Source of the DNA: Microbacterium sp. No. 7
GTDB lineage: Bacteria; Actinomycetota; Actinomycetes; Actinomycetales; Microbacteriaceae
Length of the DNA stretch: 64,000 bases
Assembly: GCF_001314225.1 (NCBI RefSeq)
Contig: NZ_CP012697.1
Coordinates: 620,001 to 684,000, forward strand
Reading direction: 5' to 3'
Every line of letters begins with the position of its first letter. The stretch's first letter is position 1. Positions 49,107-57,198 of this stretch are shown here, one piece after another. The notes below the pieces were generated by a model. That model ran no database searches. It was not told the origin of the DNA and worked only from the letters and a program-made list of their open reading frames with translations. Position numbers and translations under genes: made by a program.

Positions 49107-49523
49107 TTACGAGAGTCGCGCGCGGTTCTCTGCACGCTGTTGGAGCCGGTCGAGCCGCCAGGTCGGAACGTTGCTCATCGCATTGTGCATCAGCGTGAAG
49201 AGCGCACCGGTGTGCGTCATCGTGTGGATGACGCGGGTCGTCTCTCCCCGTGGATGGAGGTTCCATTGCCCGGTCTCGGTACTGCCCGCGACTTCCAGCT
49301 GCCAGACGACGTGCTCCGGCGTCGCGCGGGTGTAGGTGAGGGTGGCGCGGCCGGGGATGCGTGTGGAGACGGGGTAGGGGAGACCGATCCTTGCGACGAT
49401 GTCCGGGGTGCCGGTGCTGTTCAGGGCGGGGTTCCAGTCGGCGAGTTCGGCGATGTTGAGGATGATGCCGGCGATGGCTTGCGGGTCGGCGTAGATGTCG
49501 CGTTGTGCGGTGAGGGCGTTCAT
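49107..49523 (-). CDS. SRPBCC family protein (polyketide cyclase/START-like)
   Basis: 138 residues starting at ATG 49523 with GGAAAG 8-13 nt upstream. IYADPQAIAGIILNIAELADWNP is the typical N-terminal helix of SRPBCC lipid/hydrophobic-ligand binding proteins, followed by beta strands with RATLTYTRATPEHVVW and a C-terminal helix ending in RLQQRAEN. Such proteins bind hydrophobic ligands or act in stress responses; the ligand is unknown. It is divergent from a MarR gene. Confidence 0.8.
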   Translation of the reverse strand: MNALTAQRDIYADPQAIAGIILNIAELADWNPALNSTGTPDIVARIGLPYPVSTRIPGRATLTYTRATPEHVVWQLEVAGSTETGQWNLHPRGETTRVIHTMTHTGALFTLMHNAMSNVPTWRLDRLQQRAENRARLS

Positions 49524-49937
49524 CGGGTTGCTTTCCGTCTGGTCTGTGGATGAGGGAATGCGAGGTCGGCGAGCCGCGCGAGGTCTACCGATGCCTCGGT
49601 GAGGCCGGCGCGAGCACGCGACCGATCTCCGACCACCTCCTCGATCGGGGCGAAACAGGTTCTGTGCAACCGACCCGATCGCGGGCGGTTCCTTCGTCAC
49701 GGGCCTCCTCTTCCGCTCGTGAGTCGATAGATTAAATGGTATGTCATCTAATGATACGACACTGGAGTGATGAGAAAGGGCTATCTATTTCTGATGAAGG
49801 CAGGAGCTTGAAAGGTGTCATGTCATGCATATCCTGGATGAGGATTGATATGGTGGTCATCAGGCATGCGCTTGCGGTCGGTGGCTCATCATCGAATCTG
49901 CGGCCCTGTCGTATCGAGACCTAGGGAGCCGGCACGG
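49524..49937. promoter_or_regulatory. AT-rich divergent intergenic region (SRPBCC / MarR) with MarR-like operator
   Basis: 414 bp without a convincing gene. Base composition falls sharply from about 49721 to 49865. TAGAT (49728-49732) and ATCTA (49746-49750) form an inverted repeat in TAGATTAAATGGTATGTCAT, a MarR-type arrangement. A second AT-rich stretch near 49830-49860 may hold the promoter of the MarR gene. The atypical composition suggests transferred DNA. Confidence 0.45.
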
Positions 49938-50414
49938 ATGCTCGACACTCACCCCGCCCGCGTGAGCGCGCAGGAACTGCGCTATGCGATCCTCGCGGCG
50001 CAACGTGAAGGCAACAGGCAGCTCGCGCTCGCGCTTGCTCCGCTGGAAGTCACGCCTTCGCAGGCCGAGGTGATCCTGGTGCTCGGTGAATACGGCCCGA
50101 CGACCCTCAAAGGTTTGGGTGGATTGCTGGTGTGCGAGACCGGCAGTCCTAGCAGGCTCGTCGACTCCCTCGTCAAACGTGACCTGGTCGACCGCATCGA
50201 CAACCCGATGGATCGACGGCAGATCCTGCTGCAGCTCACCAAAGAGGGACGCAGGCTCCGGCCCCAGATCGAAGCCGCTGAAGCGGCCATTGATCAGAGT
50301 CTTCGCGACGCGTTCGGCGACGAGCTTCTCCGCGATATCGTGCAGCGCATGCGTGCGTTCCTCGTCGGCAGCAACGCCGGCGCCGCCCTTGCTCGCCGCT
50401 TCAACCGCGACTGA
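49938..50414 (+). CDS. MarR family transcriptional regulator
   Basis: 158 residues from ATG 49938. The winged HTH lies at about 45-115: EVTPSQAEVILVLGEYGPTTLKGLGGLL, CETGSPSRLVDSLVKRDLV as recognition region and NPMDRRQILLQLTKEG as wing. The N-terminal helix and C-terminal helices are for dimerisation. An upstream ATG at 49845 is possible but gives a tail unlike the family. It probably regulates the divergent SRPBCC gene and itself. Confidence 0.88.
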   Translation: MLDTHPARVSAQELRYAILAAQREGNRQLALALAPLEVTPSQAEVILVLGEYGPTTLKGLGGLLVCETGSPSRLVDSLVKRDLVDRIDNPMDRRQILLQLTKEGRRLRPQIEAAEAAIDQSLRDAFGDELLRDIVQRMRAFLVGSNAGAALARRFNRD

Positions 50415-50663
50415 CGCACGCGCTTGAACGACGCACAGTACGGAGAGGGCGGCGGCCTTGCTCCGCGGTGTTGATTCGCTGATCGAACCTCCGGCCGCTC
50501 CGGCGCGTCGCCCGGTGCAGGCGCAAGCGAAGCCGGATGCCGGGATCGGTGACCGACGACCTCGTTCACCTGTCGAGGTCCAAAGGCTCTTGCCACCCCC
50601 CATCGCAGGCCGAGTCGGACAAGCCCGGGCGGAACGAGAACGGCATCCGCCAGGATCGATCTC

Positions 50664-51107
50664 ATGGCATCCACTTTCACGCTCGTGACCGAGTGCCCGG
50701 TCGGCGCTGCCGCCATGTTCGACGCCTCCCTCGACATCGACCTGCACGTCGCGTCGATGGGCCCCTCGCACGAGCGGGCGATCGGCGGGGTGACCGCGGG
50801 GCGGATCGGGCTCGGGCAGACGGTGACGTGGCGTGCGCGGCACTTCGGCGTCTGGTTCACCATGACCTCGAAGATCACGGCGCTCGATCGCCCGCATCGC
50901 TTCGTCGATCGACAGGTGCGGGGGCCGTTTCGCACCTTCGTCCACGAGCACCGGTTCGACGACGCAGCCGGCGGCTGCCGAATGACCGACACCGTCACGG
51001 TGTCCTCTCCCGTGTTCGGGGTCGTCGCCGAGCGCCTCGTGCTCGTCCCCTACCTGCGACGGCTCCTGCGGCAACGCAACCTGACGCTCCTCCGCTCCGC
51101 CGGGTAG
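50664..51107 (+). CDS. SRPBCC family protein
   Basis: 147 residues. FTLVTECPVGAAAMFDASLDIDLHVASM is the characteristic start of a 'SRPBCC/cell-division inhibitor-like' actinobacterial group; WRARHFGVWFTMTSKITALDRPHRFVDRQVRGPF and the later FEHRF-like FVHEHRFDD complete the fold. CAGGAT lies 7 nt before ATG, so the mRNA may be leaderless. The 249-bp stretch before it (50415-50663) holds no recognisable gene. Ligand unknown. The ABC permease gene converges with it. Confidence 0.8.
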   Translation: MASTFTLVTECPVGAAAMFDASLDIDLHVASMGPSHERAIGGVTAGRIGLGQTVTWRARHFGVWFTMTSKITALDRPHRFVDRQVRGPFRTFVHEHRFDDAAGGCRMTDTVTVSSPVFGVVAERLVLVPYLRRLLRQRNLTLLRSAG

Positions 51108-51152
51108 GTCAGCGGCAGGCCGCCCGCGGAGCGCGCGAGACGGCCCCGCGCC

Positions 51153-52037
51153 TCAGGCGAGGTCGCGCTTCTGCATCAGGATGCCGCTGACGCCGCCGGC
51201 CAGGATGATCCACGCCGCGAGCACGACGACGGCAGCTCCGGGCGTGGTGGCGGCAACCATCGCCGGAACCGTCTGCTGGCCGGCGGGAGCCAGCGCTGCG
51301 GCGAGCGACGATGCCGCTCCCGTCGGCAGGAGGCCTTGCAGGGTCTCCAGGGCCGGGACCGACGGTGCGAGCATGCCGATGAGCAGCGCCTCGACACCGA
51401 GCATCCATCCCACGGCGATGGCGATCGCGGCGATCGCGGCGCGGGTGGCGACACCGAGGGCGAAGCCGATGGCGATGAACGCGAGGGCGGCGATCCAGAC
51501 CACCGTCGCCGCGACGGCCAGATCGGCCAGCGGCGGGAACGCGATCTCCCGTTGCGCGGCGATCGCGATGCCGATGCTGGAGACGACGCTGGTCAGCATC
51601 GTGACGAGCGCCGCGACGGCGGAGACGGCGACAAGGCTCGTCAGGCGGGCCGTGAGCAACGGCGTGCGGTCCGGGAAGCGGGCGGCGATCGTGCGGATGG
51701 TGCCGCGCGCATAGTCGGACGCTCCGAGGATCGCGCCGAGGATCGCGAACTGCGGGGCCCCGTAGAGGGGCAGCGACGCGAGCACGTAGAACGAGGTGCC
51801 CGAGGGGAGCAGGGCGTCCACCAGCTGGCGCTGCTGCTCGGGCGTGTACCAGTCGGCGCCGACGGTCGAGAGGTAGCTCACGAGGTAGGCGAAGACGGCG
51901 ATGCACGCGGCCCACACGCCGAGCGAGATCCACGGGGCGAGCCGCCGGCGGCTGAGGAGGAGCTCGCCGCGCAGGGCGCTGGCGAATCCCGGGGGTCGCG
52001 GCGTCGCGGGGGCGAGGACGGCGGACGGCGTGCTCAT
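51153..52037 (-). CDS. ABC transporter permease (ABC-2 type)
   Basis: 294 residues with six hydrophobic helices and one large extracellular loop after the first (about 60-85). The sequence FILG..SDYARGTIRT is the ABC-2 permease hallmark, as in lantibiotic-immunity or drug exporters. Its ATG overlaps the stop of the ATPase gene (ATGA). It forms a half-exporter with that ATPase; the substrate is unknown. Confidence 0.88.
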   Translation of the reverse strand: MSTPSAVLAPATPRPPGFASALRGELLLSRRRLAPWISLGVWAACIAVFAYLVSYLSTVGADWYTPEQQRQLVDALLPSGTSFYVLASLPLYGAPQFAILGAILGASDYARGTIRTIAARFPDRTPLLTARLTSLVAVSAVAALVTMLTSVVSSIGIAIAAQREIAFPPLADLAVAATVVWIAALAFIAIGFALGVATRAAIAAIAIAVGWMLGVEALLIGMLAPSVPALETLQGLLPTGAASSLAAALAPAGQQTVPAMVAATTPGAAVVVLAAWIILAGGVSGILMQKRDLA

Positions 52038-52996
52038 CGGTGTGCTCCTTCGGCTATCGGGGCGGCGCGCGAGACGAGGTCGAAGAAGGCCGCCTCCAGC
52101 GTGCCGCCGACCTCGGTGAGCGAGCTCACGCGAACGCCCGCGCCGACGAGCATCCTGTTGAGGTCGTGCGGCTCGATGGTCTCGCCCAGGTCGATGCGAA
52201 GCTGTCGGTCCAGCGTGTCGACGATCGCGAGGCCCGCGTCGCGCACCACCGCGGTCGCGGCGTCGGGGTCGTCCACGACGACCTCGGCAGACCGGCGGGC
52301 CCGGAGCCGGTGCCGCAGCTCATCGATGCTGCCTTCCGCGACGAGCCGTCCGGCGGCGAGGACGCCGACGCGATCGGCCACCTGCTCGACCTCGCCGAGA
52401 AGGTGGCTGGAGAGCAGCACCGCGCATCCCTCGTCTCGCAGCCCGCGCACGATGTCGCGCACCCCCGCGATCGCCTCGGGATCGAGGCCGTTCGTCGGCT
52501 CGTCCAACACGACGACGGCGGGATCGCCGAGCAGGGCGGCACCGATGCCGAGCCGCTGCTTCATCCCGAGCGAGTAGTGACGGAACGGCCGACGGCTGTC
52601 CCGGCCCCTCAGCCCCACCCGTTCGAGGGCGCGATCCGCGGACGAAGGGTCGATGCCCCAGTATGCGCACAGCAGCGTCAGGTTCCGACGCCCGGAGAGC
52701 GAGGGGTAGAACGCGGGGGCCTCGATCAGCGAGCCGGCGATCGTGCGCGACTCCGGGATGCCGACGCGAACGCTGCCGTTCGTCGGTGCCACGAGCCCGG
52801 TCAGCGTGCGCAGGAGCGTGGTCTTTCCGGCGCCGTTCGGGCCGACCAGTCCGTACACCTCGCCGGCCGCGACGTGCATCGTGACGTCGACGAGCACGCG
52901 GGCGCCGCCTCGATACGCCTTGCTGACCTCCCGTGCGTCGATCAGCGTCGGCTGCGGATTCTCCTTCACGACGACACCTCTTCCGTCTCCCTGCAT
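52034..52996 (-). CDS. ABC transporter ATP-binding protein
   Basis: 320 residues. Walker A GPNGAGKTT (about 52-60), signature YSLGMKQRL, Walker B VVVLDEPTNGLDPE and the H-loop SSH are all present; the C-terminal 90 residues form the usual DrrA/CcmA-like accessory domain. The start is uncertain: ATG 52996 gives a short variable leader, and the core starts at about residue 16 (PTLIDAREVSKAY). It is coupled to the permease downstream and divergent from a membrane protein/regulator pair. Confidence 0.92.
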   Translation of the reverse strand: MQGDGRGVVVKENPQPTLIDAREVSKAYRGGARVLVDVTMHVAAGEVYGLVGPNGAGKTTLLRTLTGLVAPTNGSVRVGIPESRTIAGSLIEAPAFYPSLSGRRNLTLLCAYWGIDPSSADRALERVGLRGRDSRRPFRHYSLGMKQRLGIGAALLGDPAVVVLDEPTNGLDPEAIAGVRDIVRGLRDEGCAVLLSSHLLGEVEQVADRVGVLAAGRLVAEGSIDELRHRLRARRSAEVVVDDPDAATAVVRDAGLAIVDTLDRQLRIDLGETIEPHDLNRMLVGAGVRVSSLTEVGGTLEAAFFDLVSRAAPIAEGAHR

Positions 52997-53005
52997 CTCG
53001 CAAAC

Positions 53006-53052
53006 TTTCTATCACAAAGTAGCGTGTGTCAGAAAGCTCTATGTGATAGAAA
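53006..53052. promoter_or_regulatory. Operator: 11-bp perfect inverted repeat between ABC operon and regulator operon
   Basis: TTTCTATCACA (53006-53016) and TGTGATAGAAA (53042-53052) are exact complements with 25 bp between, 9 bp and 6 bp from the two divergent start codons. The whole 62-bp spacer is AT-rich. It is well placed to be the binding site of the wHTH regulator at 53705-54001. Confidence 0.7.
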
Positions 53053-53058
53053 CAAAAC

Positions 53059-53712
53059 ATGAGCGACAGCGAGCACGACGGCGATCCATCGGCGATCCTG
53101 CGGGCGATCGACGATGAGCAGCGGCAGGCCCAACGTGCCCTGAGCCCGAATCCCGTGCTGCTGTACACGACGTGGGGCGTCGCGTGGATCGTGGGGTTCC
53201 TCGCGTTCTACGCGACCTTCGTCCCGGCCGAGCGGCCCGTCCTGCCCTTCGCCGCCGGTGCGGCGATCGGCGCTGCGGTGCTCGTGGGCGCGATCGTCTT
53301 GTCGGCCGTGCACTCGGCGCGCCGGGGCGCCGGGTCGCGCGGGCCGTCCATGGTGCAGGGCGCGATCTACGGCAACGCCTTCGGCGTCGCGTTCACGCTC
53401 ATGGGCCTGCTGGGATGGCGCCTCATGAGCGCGGGCGTCTCGGTCGAGACGATGCTGTCGTACTGGCTCGCCGCGTCCTGCCTCGTCGTCGGCATCCTCA
53501 TCGTCGTCGGCGCGGCGATGTGGAACGACAGGTCGCAGCTGATCTTCGGATGCTGGACTCTGGCCGTCGGATTCGTCTCGCTCGCCGTGGCGCCCCCGCA
53601 CAACCTCCTGGTGGGAGTGGTCGGCGGTGTCGGGTTCCTCGTGCTGGCGGTGCTCGAGGTCGTGCGCCCTCGGCTCACCTCGGGGCAGATCGCGAGAGCG
53701 ACCGATGGATGA
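53059..53712 (+). CDS. Membrane protein of the regulator operon
   Basis: 217 residues: a charged cytoplasmic start (DPSAILRAIDDEQRQAQRAL) and six predicted helices with WIVGFLAFY, GAIYGNAFGVAFTLMGLLG and LAASCLVVGILIVVGAAMW. I recognise only the general type often found next to a small wHTH regulator and an ABC-2 exporter in actinobacteria. It overlaps the regulator gene by 8 nt. It may sense a compound handled by the exporter. Confidence 0.75.
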   Translation: MSDSEHDGDPSAILRAIDDEQRQAQRALSPNPVLLYTTWGVAWIVGFLAFYATFVPAERPVLPFAAGAAIGAAVLVGAIVLSAVHSARRGAGSRGPSMVQGAIYGNAFGVAFTLMGLLGWRLMSAGVSVETMLSYWLAASCLVVGILIVVGAAMWNDRSQLIFGCWTLAVGFVSLAVAPPHNLLVGVVGGVGFLVLAVLEVVRPRLTSGQIARATDG

Positions 53713-54001
53713 GCTCGACCCCGTCATCCACGTGCAGGCGAGGCTCCGCATCGTCGCCATCCTCGACACCTTCGGTCCTGGCGATGAGCTCTCGTTCCCG
53801 CGTCTCCAGACCTTGCTCGGCGTGACGTCGGGGAACCTCGCGACGCACCTGCGGAAGCTCGAAGACAGCGGGTACGTGCGCGTGCGCAAGGTGCTCGAAG
53901 GACGCAGCCCTGTCACCTACATCGGACTGACCGAAGACGGACGCACGGCCTTTCGCGTGTACAAGAGGGATCTCCGGGCCTTCCTGGAGGAGCCGCTGTG
54001 A
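53705..54001 (+). CDS. Small winged-helix transcriptional regulator
   Basis: 98 residues, one wHTH domain: VQARLRIVAILDTFGPGDELSFPRLQTLLGVTSGNLATHLRKLEDSGYV is the DNA-binding region and VRVRKVLEGRSPVTYIGLTEDGRTAF the wing. It matches the 'transcriptional regulator, MarR/ArsR-like DUF4097-adjacent' small type of Gram-positive bacteria. The start overlaps the membrane protein gene. Likely operator: the perfect repeat at 53006-53052. Confidence 0.88.
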   Translation: MDELDPVIHVQARLRIVAILDTFGPGDELSFPRLQTLLGVTSGNLATHLRKLEDSGYVRVRKVLEGRSPVTYIGLTEDGRTAFRVYKRDLRAFLEEPL

Positions 54002-54010
54002 GGGTCGCCT

Positions 54011-54092
54011 TCGTTCCCGAGGGCGGATGGCGTTCCCGAGGGTGGATATCGCGGCATCCCTCCTCGGGAAGGTGCGATCTCCTCGGGAAGGA
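54011..54092. repeat. Fold-back array of TTCCCGAGG words (class H)
   Basis: TTCCCGAGGG occurs twice, 19 bp apart (54013 and 54032), followed by the inverted CCTCGGGAA twice, 20 bp apart (near 54062 and 54081). It lies right after the regulator stop, where it may terminate. Confidence 0.8.
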
Positions 54093-54200
54093 ACGCCGCC
54101 GCGCGGCGGATCGCATCGGCCGCGGGCGAGAGGCATCCCGCATCCCTGCCGGCCGGATCGGGCACAATACAGGGACCGACACGTCGACGTGAGGATGCCG

Positions 54201-54581
54201 ATGAAGATCGACCGTCTGGACCATCTCGTGCTCACCGTCGCGGACATCCCGACGACCGTCGCGTTCTACGCGACCGTCCTCGGGATGACCCCGCACACGT
54301 ACGCGGGCACGCGCACGGCCCTGCTGTTCGGGCCCCACAAGATCAACCTGCATCAGGCCGACGAGGTCATCCTGCCGCGGGCCGCCCACCCCGCTCCCGG
54401 CAGCGCCGACGTGTGCCTCGTCGTCGACGGCGACCTCTCCGACGTGGAGGCGGAGCTGCACGCGCACGGCGTCCCGATCGTGGAGGGCCCCGTCGCGCGC
54501 CAGGGCGCCCAGGGGCCCATGCGGAGCGTCTACGTGCGCGACCCCGACGGCAACCTCGTGGAGCTCAGCAGCTACGGGTGA
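54201..54581 (+). CDS. VOC (glyoxalase/bleomycin-resistance) family protein
   Basis: 126 residues. DRLDHLVLTVADIPTTVAFY, GPHKINLHQ and YVRDPDGNLVELSSY give the paired beta-alpha-beta-beta-beta modules and the metal ligands H (DHLVL), H (NLHQ) and E (NLVEL). It may be a lyase, dioxygenase or binding protein; similar to the virulence-associated lactoylglutathione lyase group. ATG 54201 has GAGGA 5-9 nt upstream; ATG 54195 is an alternative. A strong hairpin follows. Confidence 0.88.
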   Translation: MKIDRLDHLVLTVADIPTTVAFYATVLGMTPHTYAGTRTALLFGPHKINLHQADEVILPRAAHPAPGSADVCLVVDGDLSDVEAELHAHGVPIVEGPVARQGAQGPMRSVYVRDPDGNLVELSSYG

Positions 54582-54587
54582 CGACCT

Positions 54588-54672
54588 GTGCGCCGTGCAG
54601 GACAATCTGCACGCAGCGGGCTGAGGGGCGGGCGACGCGCGCGGGATCGCCCATCCGTCCTGCACGGCGCAC
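54588..54672. terminator. Bidirectional hairpin between convergent VOC and GH16 genes
   Basis: GTGCGCCGTGCAGGAC (54588-54603) and its exact complement (54657-54672) form 16-bp arms around a 53-nt centre with a further TGCA-containing word. It starts 7 bp after the VOC stop and ends 51 bp before the GH16 stop on the other strand. Confidence 0.7.
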
Positions 54673-54722
54673 GGTCTACGCGGTGGCGGTAGCGCCGGCG
54701 AGTGCCCCGCGCGCCGACGGCG

Positions 54723-55649
54723 TCAGCGCGTGCCGCGGGGGAGCGTGGAGATCTCGGAGTCGTACACGCGCACCCAGTCGACGAGCATCTCGGCGGGGAA
54801 CGGGGTCGTCGCGTCGGGGGAGCCGGGCCAGTTGCCGCCGACGGCGAGGTTCAGCAGCAGGTGCTGGGGGTTGTCGAAGGCCCACTGCTCGCCGGGACGC
54901 AGCGAGCTGCGTGCGACCGTGAGGTAGGAGACGTCGTCGACGAAGAACTCGATCTTGTCCGCCGACCACTCGATCGCGTACACGTGCCACTGGTTCGCGA
55001 ACGTCGTCGCGCCGATGTCGGCGGCCCGCAGATCGGCCGACCGGTTCCAGCGCCCGCCGTTGCCGCGCGCCGCGTGCACGCCCGCGTGCGCGACCGCCGC
55101 GTCGCCGAGCAGCTCGACGATGTCGATCTCGCCGACCGTCGGCCAGCCCGTCGTCCAGTGGCCCGCGCCGAGCGTCCAGAACGCCGACCACAGGCCCTGG
55201 CCCGCGGGCACCTTGATGCGCGACTCGATGCGCCCGTAGCGGAAGACCTTCACGGTCTCGATGCGCGCCGACGTGTACGCCGCCGTGTTGCCGCGCGGGT
55301 CGGTGTAGTTCTCCTTGCGGGCGACGATGTGCAGGATGCCGTCGCGGTCGACGTACAGGTTCTGCGTGCGCGGCGTGTAGGCCTGCAGCTCGTTGTTGCC
55401 CCACCCGCCCGCGAGGTGGTCGATGTGCCACTCCGTCGTGCGCACGCCGGAGCCGGAGGTCGGCGGGGCGAACTCCTCCGCCCAGACGAGCCCGTTCGTG
55501 CCGACGGCCGGGCCGCTCGCGGCCTCCGCGGACAGGGAGGCGCAGCTGCCGCCGGCCAGGGTGACGGCCGTCATGACGACGACGGCGAGAAGGCGGCGTC
55601 CCGGGGCGGAGCATGCGCCGGACGTCGTGGATGAGAGGGGGGAGATCAT
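54723..55649 (-). CDS. Secreted glycoside hydrolase family 16 beta-glucanase
   Basis: 308 residues. A Sec signal (hydrophobic 19-34, likely cleavage near AEA-AS at 43-45) leads to a GH16 jelly roll. The catalytic E174-I-D176-I-V-E179 motif is intact (GEIDIVE), with WGNNELQAYT and GLWSAFWTL as substrate strands. It should cleave beta-1,3 or beta-1,3-1,4 glucans. The start lies 26 bp from an iron-box-like palindrome, so iron may influence it, though the palindrome may serve the divergent operon instead. Confidence 0.92.
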   Translation of the reverse strand: MISPLSSTTSGACSAPGRRLLAVVVMTAVTLAGGSCASLSAEAASGPAVGTNGLVWAEEFAPPTSGSGVRTTEWHIDHLAGGWGNNELQAYTPRTQNLYVDRDGILHIVARKENYTDPRGNTAAYTSARIETVKVFRYGRIESRIKVPAGQGLWSAFWTLGAGHWTTGWPTVGEIDIVELLGDAAVAHAGVHAARGNGGRWNRSADLRAADIGATTFANQWHVYAIEWSADKIEFFVDDVSYLTVARSSLRPGEQWAFDNPQHLLLNLAVGGNWPGSPDATTPFPAEMLVDWVRVYDSEISTLPRGTR

Positions 55650-55674
55650 CTTCGGCGACCCATCTTCGGTTGTC

Positions 55675-55694
55675 TTTAGGGTAGCCTAAACATC
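55675..55694. promoter_or_regulatory. DtxR/IdeR-like iron box
   Basis: TTTAGGGTAGCCTAAA (55675-55690) is a 6-4-6 inverted repeat. Read on the - strand it matches 13 of 19 positions of the IdeR/DtxR consensus with the core TTAGGCTA-CCTAA. It lies between GH16 (26 bp) and the flippase operon (128 bp) and fits repression by an iron-loaded DtxR-family regulator. Confidence 0.65.
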
Positions 55695-55821
55695 ATCGTC
55701 GGATGTTGCCAGCACGGCGCGCCGACAATTCGGCGGATGACGTCGTCGCACGTGCAGCGCTCCGCGAGTACCCGGCTCCGAGAGCGCGCCGCCCCGAAAA
55801 CCACCCTGGGGGTTCTATCCG

Positions 55822-57198
55822 ATGACGACCCTGCGTGTCCCCGCGATCGTCGAGCGTGTGCGCGCCGGCCGTGCCCGTCTGCCGAAGGCGCGCACCCTGT
55901 CGAAGGCGCTGGAGGCCAACGCGCTGGTGCTGGCGCTCTCCTCGGCGGCGACCGGTGCGCTCGGGTTCGTCTTCTGGGTCGTCGCGGAGCAGTGCTTCCC
56001 GACCGCGGTCGTCGGCCGGGCGTCCGCCGTGATCAACTCCGCGACGATGCTCTCGACGCTCAGCGGCCTCGCGCTCGGCGGGATGTACGAGCGCTTCCTG
56101 CCCCTCGCCGGCCGGCGCGCGCCGCGGCTCGTCCTGTTCGGGCTGCTCGGCACGACCGTGCTGGGCGCGGGCGCGGGCGTCGTGTTCGTGCTCGTCGGTC
56201 CCGCCGGCAGCCTGTTCGCCGATCCCGCCGAGGCGGTCGTCTTCCCGCTGACGGTGGCGGTGCTGACCTGCTATGCGCTGCTCGACCCGATCCTCATCGG
56301 CGCGCAGCGGCCGCGCGCGGTCGCGGTGAAGAACATCGGCCTGTCGATCCTCAAGATCGCGCCCCTGCCGCTGCTCGCCGCGTCGGGCTCGGCGCTCGCG
56401 GTCACGGGCAGCTGGACGGCCCTCGCGTTCGCCGTGAGCGCCGTCGCGGCCGTCGTCGTGCTGCGCGCCGTGCGCGGGCGCGGCATCTCACGGCTGCCGT
56501 CGCTCGGACTGCTCGCGCGGCATCACGCGAGCGTGGTCGCGATCATGCTCATGCACGTCGTCGCGCCGCTCGCCGTGCCGCTGATCGTGCTCGAGCACCT
56601 CGGCGCCGAGGCGGCCGCGCACTTCAACATCGCCTGGATCATGGTGTCGGCCGTCGGTCTCGCGCTCTCGGCGATCATCCCGTCGTACGTGGTCGAGGCG
56701 TCGGCGCACCCCGAGCGCCGCGCCGACCTCACCCGCCGCATCATCGCGCTGCAGGTGCGGGTCGCGGTGCCGCTGCTGATCGCGTTCGCGCTGCTGGGCC
56801 CGCTCGTGCTGCAGCTCGTCGGCCCGGGATACTCGGCATCGTCGGGATACCTGCTGTGCATGGCCGCCGCCCTGCTGCTGCAGCAGATCCTGCTGCTCTA
56901 CGGCGCCTTCGCGCGCATCCTCGGACGGCTGCGGCTGCTCGTCGTCATGCAGTGCATCGGCATGGTCGGCACGGTCGCGGGCGCCGTGCTGCTGATCGGG
57001 CCGTTCGGCCTCACGGGCGTGGGCGTCGGCATCATCGTCACCGACGTGATCGCGTTCGCGGTCGTCGCCGTGCCGATGATCCAGATGACGCGGGCGATGC
57101 TCAGCAGCGACGGCGCCCAGGGCCGGTACGAGACGCCGCCGCACGGGACACCGCCGAACGGGGCGGCCGCGCGCGAGACGGAGCACACCCCCGCATGA
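55822..57198 (+). CDS. Polysaccharide/MATE-type flippase (Wzx-like)
   Basis: 458 residues with about twelve helices; ALSSAATGALGFVFWVVAEQCFP and GRASAVINSATMLSTLSGLALGGMYERFLP are typical of the MVF/Wzx polysaccharide-exporter superfamily. The soluble C-terminal tail (about 430-458) is Pro/Thr-rich. ATG 55822 with GGGGG 8-12 nt upstream. The next gene overlaps by 4 nt. It may export a glycosylated product of the cluster or an envelope glycan; the iron box upstream favours the former. Confidence 0.82.
   Translation: MTTLRVPAIVERVRAGRARLPKARTLSKALEANALVLALSSAATGALGFVFWVVAEQCFPTAVVGRASAVINSATMLSTLSGLALGGMYERFLPLAGRRAPRLVLFGLLGTTVLGAGAGVVFVLVGPAGSLFADPAEAVVFPLTVAVLTCYALLDPILIGAQRPRAVAVKNIGLSILKIAPLPLLAASGSALAVTGSWTALAFAVSAVAAVVVLRAVRGRGISRLPSLGLLARHHASVVAIMLMHVVAPLAVPLIVLEHLGAEAAAHFNIAWIMVSAVGLALSAIIPSYVVEASAHPERRADLTRRIIALQVRVAVPLLIAFALLGPLVLQLVGPGYSASSGYLLCMAAALLLQQILLLYGAFARILGRLRLLVVMQCIGMVGTVAGAVLLIGPFGLTGVGVGIIVTDVIAFAVVAVPMIQMTRAMLSSDGAQGRYETPPHGTPPNGAAARETEHTPA

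Noticed and set aside
50415..50663. Small gene between MarR and SRPBCC genes
   Set aside because: Frames are open but have no start signal, motif or codon pattern distinguishing them from chance.
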